13,519 nucleotides of DNA. Origin: an uncultured Gammaproteobacteria bacterium. GTDB lineage: Bacteria > Pseudomonadota > Gammaproteobacteria > UBA9214. Made by a program: the position numbers and the translations under genes. The notes beneath the pieces are model-generated. The model was given only the letters and a program-made list of their open reading frames with translations. It did not search any database and was not told the DNA's origin. Where the stretch lies: the NCBI GenBank assembly GCA_905480305.1, contig CAJQPV010000309.1, positions 1 to 13,519 of the forward strand, written 5' to 3'. Below, piece by piece: positions 6,434 through 13,519 of this stretch (its first letter is position 1; each line of letters starts with the position of its first letter).

Positions 6434-8191
6434 ATGATTGAAGTGAATCGATTAACCCGCCGTATCGGGCTGGTTACCCTGATTGCCGCGTCGCTGCTTT
6501 CGTGCGCCGCTTCAGGCAATCGCAGTACTACACCGGAGCAGGTTGAGAACCCGCACCTGCCGCAGACGACCTCTGCCGGGGCGGAACAGCAACAGCTGCT
6601 GCCTGAACAGCAGCTCACCGACGACCTGGTGTTTGATATCCTGCTGGCGGAGATCGCCGGTCAGCGTGGTGAGTTGGATACCTCTGTGCCGCATTATCTG
6701 CAAGCAGCTGAAAATGCTAGGGATCCACGTGTCGCCGAGCGCGCTGTGCAAATTGCCTCCTTCGCCAAACAGTTCGCTATTGCCGAGCGGGCAGCGCGTC
6801 GCTGGGTGGAGCTGGCGCCCGATGATGTCGAGGCGCACAAGGCACTGACGGTGCTGGCGTTACACCTCGGCGATACGGATGAAGCTATCACGCAGCTGGA
6901 TTACCTGATCAAGATTACTGATGATCCCCAGGAAGGCTACAGCCTGGCGACGGCATTACTGGCGCGTAATCCGGACAAGCAAGCGGCACTGGCCGCCATG
7001 GAAAGGCTGGTTGCCTACCATCCCGAGAGCCCGCATGCGTGGATGGCCTTGAGCCGTATGTCGGTGAACGTTGACAAGCTCGACAAGGGACTGGATGCCG
7101 TTAACAAGGCGCTGGACCTGAGCCCGGCCTTGCCGGATGCGATGATTCTGAAAGCACAGATACTGGTGCGGATGGAACGCAAGGCGGAAGCCACGCAGGT
7201 GCTGGAAACGGCCGTCAGCAAACACCCGGACAATACCATGCTGCATTTTGCCTACGGACGCATGTTGCTCGACGGTGATGATCTTGAGGGTGCCAGAAAG
7301 CAGTTCGGCCGGGTGGTGGAGCTGAATCCGGAGAATGCCGAGGGCCTCTATTCGCTGGCCTTGCTGGAGCTGGAAACAAAGCAGTACAAGGCTGGCGAGA
7401 AGCATTTAAAACAACTGCTGAAGCTGCGGCCGGATGAACAGAATGCCTATTATTACCTTGGTTATTCTGCGCTGGAGCAGGGTAACAATGATGCCGCGTT
7501 GCAGTGGTACCGGAAGGTTGAAGGCGGAGACTACTGGAGCCAGTCGCAATTGCGGATTGCTGAAATCCTTGTTCGCCAGGGCAAGGTGGATGGCATGCAA
7601 AATCACATGCGCACATTGCGTGGCAAGAACCCGGACCAGCGCTTGACCCTGTACCTGATTGAAGGCCAGGTGCTGACCGATGCGGGCCTCAACAAGGAAT
7701 CATTTGATCTCTATGGCTCGGCACTGCAGGAAAGTCCGGACAATGAAGAGTTGTTGTACTCGCATTCGCTGGCCGCCGAGAAGCTCGGCAAGCTCGATGT
7801 CGCGGAACGCGACATGCGCCGTATTCTCAAGAATGACCCGGAGAATACCCGTACCCTGAATGCGCTGGGTTACACCCTGGCTGACCGTACCGACCGTTAC
7901 CAGGAAGCACTGAGCTATATAAACCGTGCCTATGCACAGGAGCCGAATGATCCGGCCATTATCGACAGTCTTGGCTGGGTACACTTTCGTCTCGGCAATC
8001 TCGAGGAAGCGCACCGCTTGCTGCTGCAGGCCTGGGAGATGACCGGCAACAGTGAAATTGGCGCACATCTCGGTGAGGTCATGTGGGTTCAGGGTGATCA
8101 TGAAGGCGCCCGTCGGATCTGGGATGCTTCGCTGGCATCAGATCCGGATAACGTTATGCTTTTAAAGGTTATTAACCGCTACACCCCATGA
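6434..8191 (+). CDS. TPR-repeat lipoprotein (family found upstream of lolB)
   Basis: From the ATG at 6434 the product is 585 aa. It starts with MIEVNRLTRRIGLVTLIAAS, a lipoprotein signal with a basic region, a hydrophobic core and the lipobox LLSC, so C24 is the likely lipidated residue. A polar Ser/Thr/Gln-rich linker follows. The rest is a long series of 34-residue TPR-like helical pairs, for example PHAWMALSRMSVNVDKLDKG, NPENAEGLYSLALLELETKQ and RPDEQNAYYYLGYSALEQGN. Near the end, NALGYTLADRT and then PAIIDSLGWVHFRLGNLEEA match a motif typical of this family. TPRs bind partner proteins; no enzyme motif is seen. The stop overlaps the lolB start (ATGA), implying coupling with an outer-membrane lipoprotein-insertion factor. 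A similar TPR protein lies at this place in Pseudomonas. The exact role is unknown; an envelope-assembly scaffold is inference. Confidence 0.9.
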   Translation: MIEVNRLTRRIGLVTLIAASLLSCAASGNRSTTPEQVENPHLPQTTSAGAEQQQLLPEQQLTDDLVFDILLAEIAGQRGELDTSVPHYLQAAENARDPRVAERAVQIASFAKQFAIAERAARRWVELAPDDVEAHKALTVLALHLGDTDEAITQLDYLIKITDDPQEGYSLATALLARNPDKQAALAAMERLVAYHPESPHAWMALSRMSVNVDKLDKGLDAVNKALDLSPALPDAMILKAQILVRMERKAEATQVLETAVSKHPDNTMLHFAYGRMLLDGDDLEGARKQFGRVVELNPENAEGLYSLALLELETKQYKAGEKHLKQLLKLRPDEQNAYYYLGYSALEQGNNDAALQWYRKVEGGDYWSQSQLRIAEILVRQGKVDGMQNHMRTLRGKNPDQRLTLYLIEGQVLTDAGLNKESFDLYGSALQESPDNEELLYSHSLAAEKLGKLDVAERDMRRILKNDPENTRTLNALGYTLADRTDRYQEALSYINRAYAQEPNDPAIIDSLGWVHFRLGNLEEAHRLLLQAWEMTGNSEIGAHLGEVMWVQGDHEGARRIWDASLASDPDNVMLLKVINRYTP

Positions 8192-8772
8192 AACACCTGG
8201 TGGCCTTGCTGGCGGTGCTGTTGCTGGCCGGTTGTGCTACCACCCCCGCACCACGCGGCGGCCAGAGCGCTGCTTTATTATCCGCCTGGCAACTCAACGG
8301 TCGCGTGTCGCTCACCCGTGGTGAAGAGGGTTGGCACGCGAGTCTGCGCTGGCAGGAACAGGCTGACAGCTATTTTCTCAAGATTTCCGGTCCCCTGGGG
8401 CAGGGTGGCTTCCAGTTGAACGGCGACAGCCATGGAGTGGTGCTGGTGGACGCCGACGGGCAGACCTTTGCTGCCCGGGATGCCGATGCGCTGTTGCAGC
8501 AGGTGGCGGGCTGGCAATTACCCGTGACGGGATTGCGTTACTGGATCAGGGGCTTGCCGGCGCCAGCGGCCGCTAAGGCAGAGGCACGCCGGGATGAGTC
8601 TGGTCGGTTGAGCCAGCTGACCCAATCGGGATGGACAATAAAATATAATAGATATCAATTGGTTAATGGAGTTTCTCTGCCAGGCAAGCTGCAGCTGTTA
8701 CATGACGATATTTCTGTGCGTATTGTGGTTGATAAATGGGAGTTGGGCGCTGTTGCCCCCCGTTTACCATGA
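8188..8772 (+). CDS. lolB: Outer-membrane lipoprotein LolB
   Basis: LolB is the outer-membrane receptor that takes lipoproteins from the periplasmic carrier LolA and inserts them into the outer membrane. The 194-aa precursor has a clear lipoprotein signal, [16 protein letters not shown], with lipobox LAGC and C16 as the lipidated residue. Ala follows at +2, so there is no inner-membrane retention signal. The mature part shows the LolB pattern: [20 protein letters not shown], then [15 protein letters not shown], and a central [18 protein letters not shown] segment. The length is normal. The ATG overlaps the TPR gene stop by 4 bp and its own stop overlaps ispE by 4 bp. Placement next to hemA and ispE is the conserved gammaproteobacterial one. 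Confidence 0.94.
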   Translation: MKHLVALLAVLLLAGCATTPAPRGGQSAALLSAWQLNGRVSLTRGEEGWHASLRWQEQADSYFLKISGPLGQGGFQLNGDSHGVVLVDADGQTFAARDADALLQQVAGWQLPVTGLRYWIRGLPAPAAAKAEARRDESGRLSQLTQSGWTIKYNRYQLVNGVSLPGKLQLLHDDISVRIVVDKWELGAVAPRLP

Positions 8773-9629
8773 ACATCGCTGATATTCCAGCTTCAGCCAG
8801 TGGTCCCTGGCCAGCGCCAGCGAAGCTCAACCTGCTGTTGCATATCACCGGCCAGCGTGCGGATGGCTACCATGAACTGCAGACCCTGTTTCAGTTTTTG
8901 ACCTTTGGCGACTGGCTCTATTTTGATCTGCGAAGCGATGCTGACGTGCAGCTGTCCGGGGAGCCGGCCGGGGTCGCTGCAGCGGATGATTTGACTGTGC
9001 AGGCGGCAATATTACTAAAGGAATCAACCGGGTGTAGCAGCGGTGTGAGTATTTATAACGACAAACGCCTGCCTTCAGGCGGCGGTCTGGGCGGTGGCAG
9101 CTCGGATGCCGCAACCACGCTGGCGGTACTCAACAAGCTCTGGAAGCTGGGGCTTTCGCTGGATGAACTGGCCGGGCTGGGCCTGCGCCTGGGGGCGGAT
9201 GTGCCGGTGTTTGTTCGCGGGCAAGCGGCATGGGCTGAGGGCGTAGGCGAGATACTGAGCCCGGTAAGCTTGCCAGAGCCCTGGTTTTTGGTGGTGCATC
9301 CGCAGGTAAGCGTATCAACTGCCAATATTTTTTCCGATCCGGGTTTGACACGGGACACGCCGCGAACGAAAATACCCGACCCTCTTACGGGTGTCGGCAA
9401 CAATGACTGCGAGGCGGTCGTGCGGCGCAAGCACCCGGAGGTAGCGGCGGCTCTCGATTGGTTGAATGCATTTGCACCGGCCCGCATGACAGGGACGGGT
9501 GCTTGCGTGTTCGCAGCATTTGAATCAGAGGCAGCTGCAAACGTAATTGCAGCACAGGTTCCCGCCAGATGGAGCAGCTTTGTTGCCCGGGGTGTCAACC
9601 TCTCGCCGTTGCGACAGGCACTGGTGTAA
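8769..9629 (+). CDS. ispE: 4-diphosphocytidyl-2-C-methyl-D-erythritol kinase
   Basis: IspE is a GHMP-family kinase that phosphorylates CDP-methylerythritol at the 2-hydroxyl in the MEP pathway to isoprenoid precursors. With the ATG at 8769 the product is 286 aa, close to the usual 283. The N-terminal [20 protein letters not shown] contains the conserved lysine (K19). The ATP-binding glycine loop [13 protein letters not shown] is at 102-114, and the catalytic aspartate is D144 in [19 protein letters not shown]-terminal GHMP motif is also seen. A longer reading from the ATG at 8736 would add 11 residues buried in lolB. The 8769 start is preferred because it gives an ATGA overlap like that between the TPR gene and lolB, and the standard N-terminus. 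Confidence 0.95.
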   Translation: MNIADIPASASGPWPAPAKLNLLLHITGQRADGYHELQTLFQFLTFGDWLYFDLRSDADVQLSGEPAGVAAADDLTVQAAILLKESTGCSSGVSIYNDKRLPSGGGLGGGSSDAATTLAVLNKLWKLGLSLDELAGLGLRLGADVPVFVRGQAAWAEGVGEILSPVSLPEPWFLVVHPQVSVSTANIFSDPGLTRDTPRTKIPDPLTGVGNNDCEAVVRRKHPEVAAALDWLNAFAPARMTGTGACVFAAFESEAAANVIAAQVPARWSSFVARGVNLSPLRQALV

Positions 9630-9670
9630 CAGAGAACGGTTTGACGTGATTACTTTGCCGGACGATTTAT

Positions 9671-9745
9671 TGGGACGTCGCCAAGTGGTAAGGCCCGGGG
9701 TTTTGATCCCCGTATTCGCAGGTTCGAATCCTGCCGTCCCAGCCA
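9671..9745 (+). tRNA. tRNA-Gln (anticodon TTG)
   Basis: A complete cloverleaf is visible. The 7-bp acceptor stem TGGGACG (9671-9677) pairs with CGTCCCA (9735-9741), the discriminator is G and the encoded CCA is 9743-9745. The anticodon stem CGGGG/CCCCG encloses a loop with TTG at 9703-9705, reading CAA (and CAG by wobble). The T arm contains GGTTCGAATCC. It starts 42 bp after the ispE stop, too close for the weak TTGACG (9641) to act as its own promoter. It is therefore probably cut from the lolB-ispE or ispE-prs transcript. Confidence 0.97.
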
Positions 9746-9754
9746 TAGTTAAAC

Positions 9755-9844
9755 ATCGCCGCAGGCGATAGCCCCTGACGTCAAGGACGGCAGGATGAGA
9801 ACCTCAAGGTTCGACAAGTACGCGCAGCGCACTTGAACGTTGAG
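9755..9844 (+). promoter_or_regulatory. Structured leader between tRNA-Gln and prs
   Basis: Three hairpins can form here. The first is ATCGCC/GGCGAT with a GCA loop (9755-9769), 9 bases after the tRNA CCA. The second is GAACC (9799-9803) with GGTTC (9808-9812). The third is larger (9803-9844): CTCAA pairs with TTGAG, GTTC with GAAC and AAGT with ACTT, around a loop with GCGCAGCGC. The second and third use the same bases 9803-9812, so only one can form at a time. The third ends 18 bases before the likely prs ATG at 9863. This arrangement could be regulatory, but no function is shown by sequence alone. Confidence 0.4.
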
Positions 9845-9862
9845 ATAATTAATAAAACGATT

Positions 9863-10837
9863 ATGAATGCTATGCCCGCATCTGATACAGACAGCCAGAT
9901 AATGGTGTTCACCGGCAATGCGAATCCGCAGCTGGCGAGGGATATCGTGCGTCATTTGCGACTGAACCTTGGCGAAGCCAATGTCAGCAGCTTCAGTGAC
10001 GGTGAGGTGCAGGTTGAGATTATGGAAAACGTCCGCGGCAAGGATGTTTTTATTTTGCAGTCAACCTGTGCGCCCACCAATGACAACCTGATGGAATTGC
10101 TGGTGATGATCGATGCCGTGCGGCGCGCATCGGCGCAGCGTATTACAGCGGTGGTGCCTTACTTTGGATATGCACGCCAGGACCGCCGGCCGCGCTCGGT
10201 ACGTGTGCCGATTACCGCCAAGGTGGTTGCGCAGATGATTGGCAACGTAAAGGCCGACCGGGTGTTAACCGTCGACCTGCATGCCGACCAGATACAGGGG
10301 TTTTTTAATATCCCGGTCGACAATGTTTATGCATCGCCGATTTTGCTGGGTGATGTCTGGAAACAGAAGTACCCGGATATCGTGGTTGTGTCGCCGGATG
10401 TTGGTGGTGTGGTCAGGGCGCGGGCGCTTGCTAAACGACTCGATGATGCAGACCTGGCGATTATCGACAAGCGCCGGCCGCAGCCGAACGAGGCGCGTGT
10501 TATGAATATTATTGGTGAAGTAGAGGGACGCACCTGCATCCTGGTGGATGACCTGGTCGATACTGCCGGCACCCTGTGCAAGGCGGCGATGGCCCTGAAA
10601 GAGCAGGGTGCCTCCCGCGTGGTGTCCTACTGCACACACCCGGTGTTATCAGGTGCGGCTGTGGAAAATATCGCCGCTTCGGAGCTGGACGAGCTGGTTG
10701 TCACTGACACCATCCCGTTACGCGAGAATGCACAGGCGTGTGAAAAGATACGTCAGTTGAGTATTGCCACGATGCTGGCCGAGACCATGCGCCGTATCAG
10801 CAATGAAGAATCAGTCAGTTCACTGTATATGGACTGA
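9863..10837 (+). CDS. prs: Ribose-phosphate pyrophosphokinase (PRPP synthetase)
   Basis: Prs transfers pyrophosphate from ATP to ribose 5-phosphate, giving PRPP for purine, pyrimidine, histidine, tryptophan and NAD synthesis. The frame is open from a TTG at 9833 (334 aa). Family homology begins only at [13 protein letters not shown], so the ATG at 9863 (324 aa) is chosen; ATGs at 9872 and 9902 are also possible and none has a strong ribosome site. Visible motifs include [10 protein letters not shown], the flexible-loop region [13 protein letters not shown], the metal and ATP site [26 protein letters not shown], and the PRPP-binding loop DDLVDTAGT (229-237). The C-terminus [15 protein letters not shown] is typical of the gammaproteobacterial enzyme. 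Upstream lies a structured leader after tRNA-Gln; downstream is a terminator-like hairpin. Confidence 0.95.
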   Translation: MNAMPASDTDSQIMVFTGNANPQLARDIVRHLRLNLGEANVSSFSDGEVQVEIMENVRGKDVFILQSTCAPTNDNLMELLVMIDAVRRASAQRITAVVPYFGYARQDRRPRSVRVPITAKVVAQMIGNVKADRVLTVDLHADQIQGFFNIPVDNVYASPILLGDVWKQKYPDIVVVSPDVGGVVRARALAKRLDDADLAIIDKRRPQPNEARVMNIIGEVEGRTCILVDDLVDTAGTLCKAAMALKEQGASRVVSYCTHPVLSGAAVENIAASELDELVVTDTIPLRENAQACEKIRQLSIATMLAETMRRISNEESVSSLYMD

Positions 10838-10847
10838 CACTGTTTTT

Positions 10848-10879
10848 GCGGGCATGAGCTTATGCCTGCTTGTTGTTTT
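10848..10879 (+). terminator. Terminator-like hairpin after prs
   Basis: GCGGGCAT (10848-10855) pairs with ATGCCTGC (10862-10869), an 8-bp stem with one G-U pair and a 6-base loop. It is followed by TTGTTGTTTT (10870-10879). The T-tract is interrupted by two G, so termination may be partial. A further small inverted repeat, GTCAGT/ACTGAC, spans the prs stop just before it (10814-10838). It would end the prs transcript 11 bp after the stop codon. Confidence 0.55.
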
Positions 10880-10918
10880 CCCTGGTCGCGGGGGAAACGT
10901 GATCGACACCGCAAGGTG
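10875..10918 (+). promoter_or_regulatory. Two further hairpins in the rplY leader
   Basis: GTTTTCCC (10875-10882) pairs with GGGGAAAC (10891-10898) with one wobble pair. After it, CACC (10907-10910) pairs with GGTG (10915-10918) around a GCAA tetraloop, a stable GNRA type. The first uses the T-tract of the preceding terminator-like hairpin. The GNRA hairpin ends 9 bases before the rplY ribosome site. E. coli rplY is known to be repressed by its own product through the mRNA leader, so these could serve a similar purpose here; that is inference. Confidence 0.4.
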
Positions 10919-10938
10919 CAATTTTATGGAGAAGTAAA

Positions 10939-11601
10939 ATGGCTATTAGTTTTGAATTGAATGCAGAACCACGTACTGATACAGGTAAGGGTGCGAGCCG
11001 CCGCCTGCGTCATGCGGGCAAGGTACCTGCCATCATGTACGGTGGCGGAAAAGATCCCGAGTCACTGATGTTGTCTCACAACGAGGTGTTGCGCAATCTG
11101 GCGCACGAGGCGTTTTACTCGCACATCCTGACCATCAAGTCCGGTGGCTCTGAAACCAGCGCTATCCTGCGTGACCTGCAGCGTCACCCGAGTCGCCCCG
11201 TGATCTTGCATATGGATCTGCAGCGCATTAACGCAGCAGAAAAGCTCAAGACGCAGTCCCCGGTTCATATTCTTGGTGAAGACAATTGTGCTGCCGTGAA
11301 GGCCGGTGGACTGGTTTCCCATGATCTGACGGAAGTTGCTATTGAGTGTTTGCCGAAGGATTTGCCCGAGTATCTGGAAATTGATATTTCCGATATGGAA
11401 GTGGGTGACGTCAAGCATCTGTCAGACATGAAGGTACCCGAAGGCGTGACCTTGTCAGACCTGGTGCGTGAGAATGACCTGGCTGTGGTTTCGATCCATG
11501 CCAAGCGCGCTGAAGTCGAGGAAGAGGCAGCGCCGGCTGCCGAGGGTGCTGCTGAAGGCGGCGAAGAGACCAAGGCTGACGGTGAAGGCGAAGGCAGCTA
11601 G
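10939..11601 (+). CDS. rplY: 50S ribosomal protein L25, long Ctc/TL5 type
   Basis: L25 binds 5S rRNA in the central protuberance of the large subunit. The start is clear: GGAG (10928-10931) lies 7 bases before the ATG. Residues 1-95 form the L25 domain, with the conserved segments GASRRLRHAGKVPAIMYGG and SAILRDLQRHPSRPVILHMD. Residues about 100-188 form the beta-rich Ctc/TL5 C-terminal domain, including SPVHILGED, the GGL turn and the DISDMEVGD motif. Residues 191-220 are a low-complexity Glu/Ala/Gly-rich acidic tail. At 220 aa it is the two-domain form; the E. coli protein has only the first domain (94 aa). It is followed by pth after 14 bp, so rplY-pth-ychF is probably one unit. Confidence 0.96.
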   Translation: MAISFELNAEPRTDTGKGASRRLRHAGKVPAIMYGGGKDPESLMLSHNEVLRNLAHEAFYSHILTIKSGGSETSAILRDLQRHPSRPVILHMDLQRINAAEKLKTQSPVHILGEDNCAAVKAGGLVSHDLTEVAIECLPKDLPEYLEIDISDMEVGDVKHLSDMKVPEGVTLSDLVRENDLAVVSIHAKRAEVEEEAAPAAEGAAEGGEETKADGEGEGS

Positions 11602-11615
11602 GCGGCTGTTGATCG

Positions 11616-12194
11616 TTGACTGCCATACAGCTCGTCGCCGGGCTGGGTAATCCCGGATCAAAATACGAACAGACCCGGCATAACGCCGGGTTCTGGTTCG
11701 TTGATGAAATTGCGCGCCACTGTAATACGCAGTTCAAGTCCGAGAGTAAATACAAAAGCGAGGTTGCCCGTTGTTCCATGGCGGGTAAAGACCTGCGCCT
11801 GCAAAAACCCATGGACTTCATGAATCGCAGCGGTATGCCGGTGGCGTCGCTGGCCGGGTTCTATCGAATCCCGCGCAGTGCGGTTCTGATCGTGCATGAT
11901 GACCTGGATCTGCCGGTCGGTACTATCAAGCTCAAGAAGGGCGGAGGTCATGGTGGTCACAATGGCTTGCGTGATCTGATCCCGCACCTGGGCGGCAAGG
12001 ATTTCCTGCGCTTGCGCGTTGGTATCGGTCATCCGGGAGATCGTGATGACGTGGTAGCTTATGTTTTGAAGGCGCCGTCCCGTGACGATCGCCTGTTGAT
12101 CGATCAGGCAATCAATGAAGCTGTGAAGGTAATGCCGGATCTTGTTGCCGGCAATATCGAGGCGGCGATGAAACAACTGCACACCGCCAAATAA
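11616..12194 (+). CDS. pth: Peptidyl-tRNA hydrolase
   Basis: Pth cleaves the ester bond of peptidyl-tRNAs released early from ribosomes, recycling the tRNA. The start is a TTG at 11616; an in-frame TGA ends just before it at 11610-11612, and no ATG is available without losing the conserved N-terminus. The 192-aa product has the full catalytic set: N12 (GLGNPG), H22 (TRHNAG), N70 ([10 protein letters not shown]), D95 (HDDLDLPVG) and N116 in [13 protein letters not shown]. These match the E. coli N10, H20, N68, D93 and N114, each shifted by two. The rare start codon and weak ribosome site suggest low expression or coupling to rplY, whose stop lies 14 bp upstream. Confidence 0.96.
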   Translation: MTAIQLVAGLGNPGSKYEQTRHNAGFWFVDEIARHCNTQFKSESKYKSEVARCSMAGKDLRLQKPMDFMNRSGMPVASLAGFYRIPRSAVLIVHDDLDLPVGTIKLKKGGGHGGHNGLRDLIPHLGGKDFLRLRVGIGHPGDRDDVVAYVLKAPSRDDRLLIDQAINEAVKVMPDLVAGNIEAAMKQLHTAK

Positions 12195-12234
12195 TAACGA
12201 TTGTGCACCCAGACAACCGGACGGTAACAAGCAA

Positions 12235-13326
12235 ATGAGTATTACATGTGGCATCGTTGGTCTGCCCAACGTTGGAAAATCTACCCTGTTCAATGCCCTG
12301 ACCGAGGCAGGTATACAGGCGGAGAACTATCCCTTCTGCACCATTGATCCGAATGTTGGTATCGTGCCCGTACCGGATCCGCGACTTAATCAGCTGGCTG
12401 CAATCGTCAAGCCGCAGAAGATACTGAATACCACAATGGAATTTGTCGACATCGCCGGGCTGGTGGAAGGTGCATCCAAGGGCGAGGGACTGGGCAACAA
12501 GTTTCTTGCCAATATCCGTGAGACTGACGCCATCTGCATGGTGGTGCGTTGTTTTGATGATGACAACGTGGTGCATGTATCTGGCAGTGTTGACCCCATG
12601 CGTGACATTGAAGTGATTAACATCGAGCTCGGTCTTGCTGACCTGGAGTCGGTGGAGAAAAGGATTCATCGTGCCAGTAAGGTTGCCAAGAGTGGCGACA
12701 AGGATGCGAAGGCAACACTGGCTGTGCTGGAGAGGGTGCGCGAGCAACTCGATGCGGGCGGCTCGGTGGTAAATCTGGATCTGGATGAAGACCAGCAGGC
12801 GCTAATTTACGACCTGCATTTGCTGACAGCAAAGCCGGTGATGTACGTGGCCAATGTCAGTGAAAACGGTTTCGAGAATAATCCCTACCTCGACAAGGTT
12901 GCTGCTCGCGCGAAAGAAGAGGGCGCCGAGCTGGTTGCGGTGTGTGCGGCCATTGAAGCGGAGCTGGTTGAACTGGATGCTGACGAACGCGACGAATACC
13001 TGAAGGAACTGGGCTTTGAGGAACCTGGCCTGAACCGTGTGATCCGCGCCGGTTACAGCCTGTTGGGATTGCAGACCTACTTTACTGCCGGTGTGAAGGA
13101 GGTGCGCGCCTGGACCACAAAAGTCGGGGCGACAGCACCCCGGGCGGCCGGTGAAATCCACACCGATTTTGAGAAAGGCTTCATCCGTGCTGAAGTAACC
13201 GCCTATGACGACTTCATCAATTTCAACGGTGAGAGCGGCGCAAAAGAGGCCGGTAAACTGCGCCTGGAAGGCAAGGATTACATCGTCCAGGATGGTGATG
13301 TGATGCATTTTCGCTTCAACGTCTAG
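12235..13326 (+). CDS. ychF: Redox-responsive ATPase/GTPase YchF (OLA1 family)
   Basis: YchF is a ribosome-associated P-loop NTPase of the Obg superfamily that prefers ATP; in E. coli it is linked to the oxidative-stress response. The 363-aa product is typical. The Walker A loop GLPNVGKST is at 9-17, the switch II DIAGL motif at 72-76, and the G4-position motif is NVSE (207-210) in place of NKxD, which explains the ATP preference. C35 in [10 protein letters not shown] corresponds to the redox-sensitive cysteine reported for E. coli YchF. A coiled-coil helical insert covers about 125-175 and a TGS domain ends the protein ([20 protein letters not shown]). It follows pth by 40 bp, a pairing conserved in many gammaproteobacteria. 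Confidence 0.97.
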   Translation: MSITCGIVGLPNVGKSTLFNALTEAGIQAENYPFCTIDPNVGIVPVPDPRLNQLAAIVKPQKILNTTMEFVDIAGLVEGASKGEGLGNKFLANIRETDAICMVVRCFDDDNVVHVSGSVDPMRDIEVINIELGLADLESVEKRIHRASKVAKSGDKDAKATLAVLERVREQLDAGGSVVNLDLDEDQQALIYDLHLLTAKPVMYVANVSENGFENNPYLDKVAARAKEEGAELVAVCAAIEAELVELDADERDEYLKELGFEEPGLNRVIRAGYSLLGLQTYFTAGVKEVRAWTTKVGATAPRAAGEIHTDFEKGFIRAEVTAYDDFINFNGESGAKEAGKLRLEGKDYIVQDGDVMHFRFNV

Positions 13327-13396
13327 CGAGATTCGTGCAGGCTACAGAGGATTTCTGGCCGGAATTGCCCTGCATCCATCTGAAACACAAGGGAAC

Positions 13397-13426
13397 TTGT
13401 CGTGGCATACCGTTTTCAGGTACCCT
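13397..13426 (+). promoter_or_regulatory. Candidate promoter for tRNA-Met
   Basis: TTGTCG (13397-13402) and TACCCT (13421-13426) are separated by 18 bp, placing a start near 13433, seven bases before the tRNA. Both hexamers are poor-to-moderate matches. The region from 13327 holds no gene and no clear terminator for ychF, so the tRNA could also be read from the ychF transcript. Confidence 0.35.
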
Positions 13427-13439
13427 ATCGCTCCTTTTT

Positions 13440-13516
13440 GGCTACGTAGCTCAGCTGGTTAGAGCACAGCATTCATAATGCTGGGGTCGGTGGTTCAAGT
13501 CCACCCGTAGCTACCA
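13440..13516 (+). tRNA. Elongator tRNA-Met (anticodon CAT)
   Basis: A complete 77-base cloverleaf is present. The acceptor arm GGCTACG (13440-13446) pairs with CGTAGCT (13506-13512), then A and the encoded CCA (13514-13516). The D arm is GCTC/GAGC, the anticodon stem CAGCA/TGCTG holds CAT at 13474-13476, and the T arm is GGTGG/CCACC around TTCAAGT. The sequence closely follows E. coli metT. The paired first base and the lack of three G-C pairs in the anticodon stem exclude initiator tRNA. The overall sequence fits Met better than the lysidine-modified tRNA-Ile. The first pair is G-U where E. coli has G-C. Confidence 0.96.
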
Positions 13517-13519
13517 TAT

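Noticed and set aside
8736..8768. Earlier ATG that would extend ispE by 11 residues
   Set aside because: The extension lies inside lolB and has no match to the family N-terminus; the ATG at 8769 gives the usual length and an ATGA overlap.
9053..9598. Minus-strand open frame (181 codons) opposite ispE
   Set aside because: It is antisense to a gene with all IspE motifs and is rich in Pro, Ser, Arg and Thr, as expected from reading a high-GC gene backwards.
9641..9670. TTGACG with an A/T-rich hexamer before tRNA-Gln as a promoter
   Set aside because: The -10 would end at 9669-9670, putting the start inside the tRNA, and its match to the consensus is poor.
9776..9783. TGACGTCA palindrome and a possible PurR site upstream of prs
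   Set aside because: The 8-bp palindrome is short enough to occur by chance, and no sequence resembling the PurR operator is present.
11658..12293. Long minus-strand open frame (211 codons) opposite pth and the start of ychF
   Set aside because: It is fully antisense to two well-identified genes and shows no recognisable domain; another 211-codon frame at 12112-12747 opposite ychF is rejected for the same reason.
13336..13373. TGCAGG/CCTGCA inverted repeat after ychF as a terminator
   Set aside because: The arms are only 6 bp, are separated by 26 bases and are not followed by a T-tract.

Overview
This is a dense, mostly housekeeping stretch of a bacterial chromosome. It is almost certainly from a gammaproteobacterium outside the Enterobacteriaceae. 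The gene order hemA-prfA-prmC on the minus strand, divergent from a TPR lipoprotein-lolB-ispE-tRNA-Gln-prs-rplY-pth-ychF on the plus strand, is the classic gammaproteobacterial arrangement and most resembles the Pseudomonas/Chromatiales version. That version has a TPR lipoprotein before lolB, a tRNA-Gln between ispE and prs, and a long Ctc-type L25. A gatB end is also present, so the organism has the indirect amidotransferase route for Gln/Asn-tRNA. The outer-membrane factor LolB indicates a Gram-negative cell. No phage, transposase, CRISPR, toxin-antitoxin or defence gene is visible.

Layout. (1) 2-280: the 3' end of gatB. (2) 281-420: a gap holding a perfect 24-bp inverted pair of REP-like hairpins (REPIN-like). 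(3) 421-1572: pdxB (+), whose 3' end overlaps the convergent moeB by 9 bp. (4) 2742-1564 (-): a two-gene unit of a small Cys/His-rich protein with a possible HMA-like fold, followed by a MoeB/ThiF-type adenylyltransferase. (5) 2743-3053: a non-coding gap with two G/C-tract palindromic repeats. (6) 6242-3054 (-): hemA, prfA and prmC, nearly contiguous or overlapping, linking tetrapyrrole synthesis to translation termination (PrmC methylates the GGQ glutamine of PrfA). (7) 6243-6433: the divergent promoter region. (8) 6434-9629 (+): TPR lipoprotein, lolB and ispE, joined by two ATGA overlaps and therefore probably translationally coupled. (9) 9671-9745: tRNA-Gln(TTG). (10) 9746-10837: a structured leader and prs, followed by a terminator-like hairpin. 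(11) 10939-13326: rplY, pth and ychF, a translation-related cluster. (12) 13440-13516: elongator tRNA-Met(CAT) at the window edge.

The genes are mostly translation-linked (gatB, prfA, prmC, rplY, pth, ychF, two tRNAs) or cofactor and precursor synthesis (pdxB for PLP, moeB for molybdopterin or thiamine sulfur transfer, hemA for heme, ispE for isoprenoids, prs for PRPP). LolB and the TPR lipoprotein add an envelope component.

I found no convincing new multi-gene system. The items most worth checking are the uncharacterised Cys/His-rich protein coupled to moeB, the mutually exclusive hairpins in the prs leader, the hairpin series before rplY, and the REPIN-like element just upstream of pdxB.
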